NCBI GenBank assembly: GCA_016937135.1
Contig: JAFGWO010000143.1
Span: 1 to 10,730, forward strand
From: Pseudomonadota bacterium
Lineage (GTDB): Bacteria > BMS3Abin14
Direction: 5' to 3'
Length of the DNA stretch: 10,730 nucleotides
In this document: positions 6,829 to 10,730 of the stretch, piece after piece
How positions within the stretch are numbered: the first letter of the stretch is position 1
Layout of the letters: each line of letters begins with the position of its first letter
Position numbers and translations under genes: made by a program
The notes under the pieces: model-generated
The model's input: the letters and a program-made list of their open reading frames with translations, nothing else
Databases searched by the model: none
What the model was told of the DNA's origin: nothing

Positions 6829-6878
6829 TTGACTGGGTCGCAAAAAGTCCGATCCGGGACTTTTTGCGGGTCCATCAA
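6829..6878. repeat. 50-bp palindromic intergenic element, full copy C
   Basis: The perfect 12-bp arms CGCAAAAAGTCC (6839-6850) and GGACTTTTTGCG (6857-6868) flank the loop GATCCG. The outer arms TTGACTGG (6829-6836) and CCATCAA (6872-6878) extend the symmetry with one gap. The minus-strand reading of 6829-6860 matches copies A and B, including the core CCGGATCGGAC. It sits between two converging genes. The T-run is inside the stem rather than after it, so classic terminator function is doubtful. It is best read as a REP- or MITE-like element. Confidence 0.75.
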
Positions 6879-6975
6879 CCTTTAACCCTCAATTCTCACT
6901 TGGGATCGACCATGTACCCGGCGCTTGGTACTCGGTACCAGGCACTGGTTTTCTCCCTTCTTCCTTCTGTTTTTC

Positions 6976-8877
6976 CTACATCAGCTCCTCGTGGACCACG
7001 AGGCGTTCACCGAGGTCCTCCCGGATGCCCTGGATATAACCGGCGAGGACTTCCTGCTGTCTTTGGTAAAGGAGCGCCTCCCGGACGGCGGCTCTCTCCT
7101 CCTCGAGGTCTTCCTCTTCGGGGACAACGATCTCCTCCAGCCTGATAAGGTAATGGGCCCGTTCGCCGGAAGCTACCGCTGCGCCACCCGATTCCTCGAT
7201 GGAAAAGGCGGCTGTGATGACTTTCGCGGCATCCTCGATCCCCGGGAGGGCATCATCCATGACAGTAAATGGATCCGTGCGGAGAGGTTTTTTACGTAAG
7301 GAGGCGGCCACCGACTCCAGGGATTTACCCTTCTTCACTTCAGCCAGAAACTCCCCTGCCTTCTCTCCGGCCATCTGAAGGGCTTTCTGGATGAGAACCC
7401 CTCCCTCTACCTCCTTGCGCACGTCCTCCAGAGGAGGAAGATAGGGGTCCTTGCGGTCGACCGTCTGGAAGAGATAGATCTTTCCGTTCTCCTCGAAAAT
7501 GTCCCCTATCTGTCCCACCTGTGTGGCAAAAGCCGCTTTTAAAAGATCCTCGGGCACATCGAGGCTTTCCAGGCCGCTCTCCCGGGAAAAGTAGGGCGTC
7601 ACCGTTATGGCAAGGCCCTTTTCCCTGGCCAGTTCCTCGAGGGGTTTTCCTGTGTCATCGGCCTCATCAAGGAGGTCGTCGGCAAGATCGAAGGCCATAT
7701 CGAAGGCCCGATCCACCCGGAGCCTTTCCTCCACTTCCTCCCGGACCTCCTCGAAGGGCTTGAGGCGCTCTTCCCGGTATTCCGAACCCAGGAAAACCTC
7801 AAAGCCGTTGTCCGTGGGGACCGGATCGCTGACCTCCCCCTCGTCCAGATCCCTCAGGGCCTGCAGGAAGGAAGGATCGATCTCCCCTTCCTCTATGAAC
7901 CCGAGGTCCCCTCCTTTTTTCGCGCTCGAGGGATCATCGGAATACCGCCTGGCGGCTTCCTCGAAGGTGATCTCCCCGTCCCGGATCCTTTGGGCCACAT
8001 CCCCGGCGAGGCTCCGGACCTTGCTGACGCTTTCGGCCGGCGCCCCTTCGGGAATGGCAAAAAGGATATGCCGGACGCGGAAGGCCCCCGGCACGATGAA
8101 ATCCATCGTCATCTGCCCGTACAGCTCTTCCATGTCCTCCGTGCTGACCAGAACCTGTTTTGTGAAATCGTCAGGATCGATGGTCACCACTGCCTGACGG
8201 AAAGTCTCGGGCACCTTGTAAAGATCCTGGTGATCGTCGAAATAATCCTTGATCTCTTCCGGAGTCGGAGGGGCGACCTTGCGGACAAAATCGTTGGGGG
8301 TCAGGGGAAGGACCGTCGCCACCGCTTTCCGGGTCAGCAACCTGACGGATTCCTCCACCTCCTGCGGGGTGACCGCCGCCGAAACCTTGATGATGTCGGT
8401 GACCTTGGCAACGATCATATCCTTCGCAAGGGAAGATTCGTAGGTCTCCGGGGTCATCCTTTTAAAGTCAAGGAAGCTTTGATATCTGTGGGGTGCGAAA
8501 ACCCCGTTTTCCTGAAAAGCCGGGGTGGAAGCGATCTGGGCGGCAACCTCCTCCGGAGTTACGGTCACCTCAAGACGCCGGGCGGCCTCCAGGAGGAGAT
8601 ACCGCTCCAGGAGAAGGTTCTTCGCCTGCTCCCTTAGATTCAGGGACTCGAGGACCTCGGGGTCAAGATCCTTGTAAATCTGCCGGTAGGAATCCAGAAG
8701 GTTGCTGTAAAGATCACGGTATTCGGCATAGGAAACCTTGACTTTATCAATGGTTATTACCGTATTGGGGTCATCCCCGTAAGGGCCGACCCCCCAGAAG
8801 GCAAACACCACCACAATGCCGAAAAGAAGGATCTTGATGATCCACGAACCGGCGTTTTTCCGCATGTATTGAAGCAT
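6976..8877 (-). CDS. ppiD: Membrane-anchored periplasmic peptidyl-prolyl isomerase/chaperone PpiD
   Basis: Predicted inner-membrane-anchored periplasmic folding factor that meets envelope proteins leaving the Sec translocon. At 633 residues it is close to Escherichia coli PpiD (623). A short cytoplasmic N-terminus and one membrane anchor (about 12-30, IIKILLFGIVVVFAFWGV) lead into a SurA_N/PpiD-type helical region (about 40-220). The parvulin domain lies at about 265-365, with FRVRHILF (H270), FEEAARRYSDDPSS and GGDLGF. A second, weaker parvulin-like region may lie around 470-570. The start at 8877 follows GGGAGG (8887-8892) by 9 bases. A promoter lies 84 bp upstream. The family role in outer-membrane protein assembly is established in E. 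coli; its activity as an isomerase here is inferred. Cytoplasmic trigger factor and soluble SurA are excluded by the anchor and length. No terminator with a T-run is visible after the stop. Confidence 0.9.
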   Translation of the reverse strand: MLQYMRKNAGSWIIKILLFGIVVVFAFWGVGPYGDDPNTVITIDKVKVSYAEYRDLYSNLLDSYRQIYKDLDPEVLESLNLREQAKNLLLERYLLLEAARRLEVTVTPEEVAAQIASTPAFQENGVFAPHRYQSFLDFKRMTPETYESSLAKDMIVAKVTDIIKVSAAVTPQEVEESVRLLTRKAVATVLPLTPNDFVRKVAPPTPEEIKDYFDDHQDLYKVPETFRQAVVTIDPDDFTKQVLVSTEDMEELYGQMTMDFIVPGAFRVRHILFAIPEGAPAESVSKVRSLAGDVAQRIRDGEITFEEAARRYSDDPSSAKKGGDLGFIEEGEIDPSFLQALRDLDEGEVSDPVPTDNGFEVFLGSEYREERLKPFEEVREEVEERLRVDRAFDMAFDLADDLLDEADDTGKPLEELAREKGLAITVTPYFSRESGLESLDVPEDLLKAAFATQVGQIGDIFEENGKIYLFQTVDRKDPYLPPLEDVRKEVEGGVLIQKALQMAGEKAGEFLAEVKKGKSLESVAASLRKKPLRTDPFTVMDDALPGIEDAAKVITAAFSIEESGGAAVASGERAHYLIRLEEIVVPEEEDLEEERAAVREALLYQRQQEVLAGYIQGIREDLGERLVVHEELM

Positions 8878-8960
8878 TGAATCGGGCCTCCCTGGGCAAG
8901 ATGGTCTTTTCGCAAGACGGCAAAAACGGACCGTTCTCCCGTCCCGCTAAACGACCCGAC

Positions 8961-8988
8961 ATTATAAGGGAAAGGGGACCGAATGCAA
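8961..8988 (-). promoter_or_regulatory. Sigma-70-type promoter of ppiD
   Basis: Minus-strand TTGCAT (8983-8988) and a perfect TATAAT (8961-8966) are separated by 16 bp. Transcription would start near 8954 and give a leader of about 77 bases. A small hairpin (GTCTT/AAGAC, 8904-8918) lies in that leader. I saw no recognisable sigma-E or CpxR signature, though such sites can be degenerate. Confidence 0.65.
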
Positions 8989-9007
8989 GGAGGGAGAAAG
9001 CCACCTG

Positions 9008-9038
9008 AAATCGCAATTGTTTTATGGAATTGCGATTT
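9008..9038. repeat. Perfect 11-bp inverted repeat upstream of ppiD
   Basis: AAATCGCAATT (9008-9018) and AATTGCGATTT (9028-9038) pair perfectly across a 9-base loop. It lies about 20 bp upstream of the ppiD -35 element and is AT-rich, unlike the surrounding sequence. No T-run follows in either direction. It could be an operator for ppiD, a REP-like element, or the remnant of one. Confidence 0.6.
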
Positions 9039-9283
9039 TGGGGAAAGACCCTCGGCGTGCCTGGTTTTTTACACTTCTCCATTTTCCATTCCCTGTTCCC
9101 TTTCGGATTCCGCCCCTGCGCCCCGTCGCTGACTACGCCCTTACGCTTTACGCCTTATGCCCCTGCGCAATCACGACTCTTTCCGCCGACAGCGGATGCC
9201 TTTTTTTCCATTATCCTCCCTGCGTTTTGGCACCCGGCAGACAAACCGCTTTTCCGCATCGTGAATAAAATCCTGTGGAGGAC
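9039..9283. other. Pyrimidine-rich non-coding gap with TACGCYT repeats
   Basis: No gene is credible here. Between 9134 and 9168, TACGCCCT, TACGCTT, TACGCCT and TATGCCCC follow each other at a 7-8 base period. A possible frame at 9017-9268 lacks a ribosome site and has a composition set by these repeats. Confidence 0.45.
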
Positions 9284-9311
9284 TTGTTATTTCCCAAAAG
9301 GTGATTAATCT
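9284..9311 (+). promoter_or_regulatory. Possible promoter of the Cys-tailed small protein gene
   Basis: TTGTTA (9284-9289) and TAATCT (9306-9311) are 16 bp apart. They begin the AT-rich stretch that leads to the ribosome site at 9341. The -10 is weak, so this is a suggestion only. The leader would be about 35 bases. Confidence 0.3.
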
Positions 9312-9352
9312 TAAAAACCAAGCAAACAAATCAACAATAAAAGGAGAAAATC

Positions 9353-9670
9353 ATGACTTACGTAGATGAAGTTCGTGTGGCCAGGTTCAGGAAAGAGGCA
9401 AACAAGTGGATCGAGACGGAGATGGAGGCCCGCATGGCTGCCGCCGTTGAGGAGATCGCGACCCAGGCTGAAGCCGGGTCCAACGCATTGCCAGAAGAAG
9501 TCATCGAGAAGCACATAACCGATGCCACGAAATATGCAGAACAGGAAATCCGGCGCGAGCTGGAAATGGAAGCCGACAAGTGGGTCGAGAGAAAGCTCCA
9601 GGATGCGGCCGAGATGGCGGCTTCGGAGGCCGACAACCCGTGTGGGGGCTGCAGGGGCTGCTGCGGCTGA
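9353..9670 (+). CDS. Small charged helical protein with C-terminal Cys/Gly motif, unknown function
   Basis: A 105-residue protein that I cannot assign to a family. A strong ribosome site, AAGGAG (9341-9346), lies 6 bases before the ATG, and a Rho-independent terminator follows the stop, so this is a convincing single gene. Residues 1-93 are almost all charged or alanine-rich and probably helical. They contain an internal duplication: EANKWIE (15-21) recurs as EADKWVE (73-79), 58 residues apart, with similar flanks. The tail NPCGGCRGCCG places cysteines at 97, 100, 103 and 104. Such a tail could bind a metal or Fe-S cluster, form disulfides, or be the core of a modified peptide with the helical part as leader. 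No maturation enzyme is encoded in the window, so the last idea is weak. No signal peptide or membrane segment is seen. Function unknown. Confidence 0.85.
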   Translation: MTYVDEVRVARFRKEANKWIETEMEARMAAAVEEIATQAEAGSNALPEEVIEKHITDATKYAEQEIRRELEMEADKWVERKLQDAAEMAASEADNPCGGCRGCCG

Positions 9671-9701
9671 TCTACCCTTTGCCAATCCTCCATTGCTCCC
9701 C

Positions 9702-9735
9702 AAAGCTCCCCGGCACCTTCGGGGGGCTTTTTTTT
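9702..9735 (+). terminator. Rho-independent terminator of the small protein gene
   Basis: AGCTCCCCG (9704-9712) pairs with CGGGGGGCT (9720-9728), a 9-bp GC-rich stem with one G-T pair, closing a 7-base loop. A run of eight T follows (9728-9735). It lies 33 bp after the stop codon and is the only textbook terminator in the window. Confidence 0.88.
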
Positions 9736-9872
9736 GGGGGCCAAGTTGATTTTGTGTTTTCCGATTTCAAGCTTTAACGGAGACGGCTCTCGGAAAGGCC
9801 GCTTGTCCCACAGAGATGGCGAAAAGAAGGGCAAAACCAGAAAAAAGGTTTTCTACCCCTATCTTTCGGTTT

Positions 9873-9889
9873 CCTCTGCGCCCTCTGCG
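9873..9889 (+). repeat. CCTCTGCG direct repeat
   Basis: CCTCTGCG occurs at 9873-9880 and 9882-9889, a 9-base period. The stretch 9736-9924 holds no credible gene; this short pair is the only structure I see in it apart from a weak AAAACC/GGTTTT inverted repeat at 9833-9852. Confidence 0.45.
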
Positions 9890-9924
9890 AACTCGAGCGA
9901 CAGATTCTGAGGAGCGGGCGTGAA

Positions 9925-10029
9925 ACATCCGGGCTGTTGCGCAAAGACGCCGAAGGGCAGCCTCACGCGGTACGCGGAGGCGGTTATTTGGAAGCCCACA
10001 GTCGGTTTACGCTGCCGGATGTCTTTGCG
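9925..10029 (+). other. Structured segment upstream of the HAD gene with competing stems
   Basis: CCTCACGCG (9961-9969) and CGCGGAGG (9973-9980) form an 8-bp stem with one bulged A and a 3-base loop. Two longer-range pairings are also perfect: ACATCCGG (9925-9932) with CCGGATGT (10015-10022), and CGCAAAGAC (9940-9948) with GTCTTTGCG (10021-10029). The last two share bases 10021-10022 and are not nested, so they would compete. The segment ends 61 bp before the HAD start. It may be an untranslated regulatory leader or a degenerate repeat element; no known riboswitch class is recognised. Confidence 0.4.
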
Positions 10030-10090
10030 TTATAGATGTGTTAGATTAATTGGTTGAAAAATCACAGACCTCATTGGAGTTCTCATCAAG

Positions 10091-10730
10091 ATGAAAGATT
10101 ACCGCAATATATTCTTCGACCTCGACGGCACCCTGGTAGATTCCCTGCCGGGTATCGAAAGGACCCTGAAAGCAACACTTACGGCCGTGGGGGCCGACCC
10201 CGAAAAGGCTCCTCCTTTCCGGCCTCTCATAGGCTACCCTCTGGAAACGGTTTTTTCCCGTCTCCTCGGAGAGGGACACCCCGGGATCGACGCCGCCTCC
10301 AGGACCTACCGCAGCCTGTATCCGGACCTCGGACTCCGGGAAGTATCCCCTTATGAGGGGATCCGTGAAATGCTCGAAGCCCTCTCGGCAAGGGGCAAAA
10401 GGCTGCACATCGTGACCGCCAGGAATGAAAGGATGGCCGGGATGATCCTTGAAAATCACGGCCTTTCCGGATACATCCGGTCCGTGCGGGGGGAGCGGGA
10501 GGGAGATGGCCGGGATGACAAGGCGGATCTGGTGGCTGACGTCCTGACGGGATTTGACCTTTGCGCCTCAGAGACGGTCATGGTCGGGGACCGCCGTTTC
10601 GATATTCAGGCCGCTTTTGCCAACGGATGCGGGGCTATCGGCGTCACCTACGGCTATGGCACCAGGGAGGAACTTGCGGAGGGGGGAACCGCTGTCCTGG
10701 TCGAGACACCGGCCCTGCTCGCCGAGGTGC
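10091..10730 (+). CDS. HAD-superfamily phosphatase, phosphoglycolate phosphatase-like (3' end outside window)
   Basis: The frame is open to the window edge, giving 213 residues, near the full size of this family, so little is missing. It is a cytoplasmic Mg2+-dependent phosphatase of the Gph/PpaX type. Motif I is FFDLDGTLVDS (nucleophile D10, acid D12). Motif II threonine is T109 in IVTARNE, the motif III lysine is probably K144 in DDKADLV, and motif IV is MVGDRRFDIQAA (D167, D171). Residues about 19-85 form a helical C1 cap, which sets substrate choice. 2-Phosphoglycolate is the usual annotation, but pyrophosphate or nucleotides are also possible. Motif III lacks the usual Lys-Pro pair. The ATG at 10091 has GGAG (10076-10079) 11 bases upstream, a slightly long spacing. 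A weak promoter-like pair (TTTACG at 10006, TATAGA at 10031) overlaps the structured segment before it. Confidence 0.88.
   Translation, partial: MKDYRNIFFDLDGTLVDSLPGIERTLKATLTAVGADPEKAPPFRPLIGYPLETVFSRLLGEGHPGIDAASRTYRSLYPDLGLREVSPYEGIREMLEALSARGKRLHIVTARNERMAGMILENHGLSGYIRSVRGEREGDGRDDKADLVADVLTGFDLCASETVMVGDRRFDIQAAFANGCGAIGVTYGYGTREELAEGGTAVLVETPALLAEV

Noticed and set aside
6839..6868. Bidirectional terminator between rlmD and ppiD
   Set aside because: The T-run is within the stem, and related copies occur where no gene ends, so a repeat element explains it better. A secondary role in stopping transcripts remains possible.
7990..8637. Plus-strand frame of 215 codons opposite ppiD
   Set aside because: The minus-strand PpiD protein has its anchor, parvulin motifs, ribosome site and promoter. 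The opposite frame has none of these.
9226..9246. Sigma-54 promoter (TTGGCAC at 9227-9233)
   Set aside because: The matching GC element at the required distance is absent.
9017..9268. Possible 83-residue protein in the ppiD divergent gap
   Set aside because: It starts inside the 9008-9038 hairpin, lacks a ribosome site, and its sequence comes from pyrimidine-rich repeats.
9653..9735. Selenocysteine read-through of the TGA after the Cys tail
   Set aside because: The only hairpin after the stop is a GC-rich stem with a T8 run, a terminator. The extended frame would read straight through it into low-complexity sequence.

Overview
The window looks like chromosome from a GC-rich Gram-negative bacterium. 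It resembles Deltaproteobacteria/Desulfobacterota (inference) because it combines an MepM/Csd3-type M23 peptidase, a GAF-rich sigma-54 activator, a DUF3467 protein, a periplasmic PpiD chaperone and gaps packed with short-period repeats. No phage genes, transposases, CRISPR array, rRNA or tRNA genes were recognised.

Layout. Positions 1-4367 hold a plus-strand run: the 3' part of an M23 murein endopeptidase, a 930-residue GAF/AAA+ regulator starting 2 bp later, and a half-size DUF318-like membrane permease 48 bp after that. A repeat-filled gap follows (4368-4639), then a minus-strand DUF3467 gene (4640-4927). A 515-bp gap of repeats and palindromes (4928-5442) precedes a plus-strand TrmA/RlmD-type RNA methyltransferase (5443-6723). 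The next gap (6724-6975) carries heptamer repeats and a 50-bp palindrome. A minus-strand ppiD gene (6976-8877) has a clear sigma-70-type promoter. Across a 475-bp divergent gap is a plus-strand gene for a 105-residue helical protein ending in a Cys/Gly tail (9353-9670), with its own terminator. A structured 420-bp gap then leads to a HAD phosphatase (from 10091) that runs off the window.

The genes are mostly envelope and housekeeping functions: wall remodelling, outer-membrane protein folding, rRNA modification and phosphate-ester clearance. The M23-regulator-permease run may be one transcription unit. The rest look like independent units.

The unexplained content lies in four places. First, the gaps contain a family of palindromic elements sharing an 11-base core (CCGGATCGGAC) and clusters of 7- and 9-bp repeats in opposed orientation. 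Second, three separate runs of eight G lie inside the regulator gene. Third, the small Cys-tailed protein has an internal duplication and no family I recognise. Fourth, the leader of the HAD gene can form competing hairpins.
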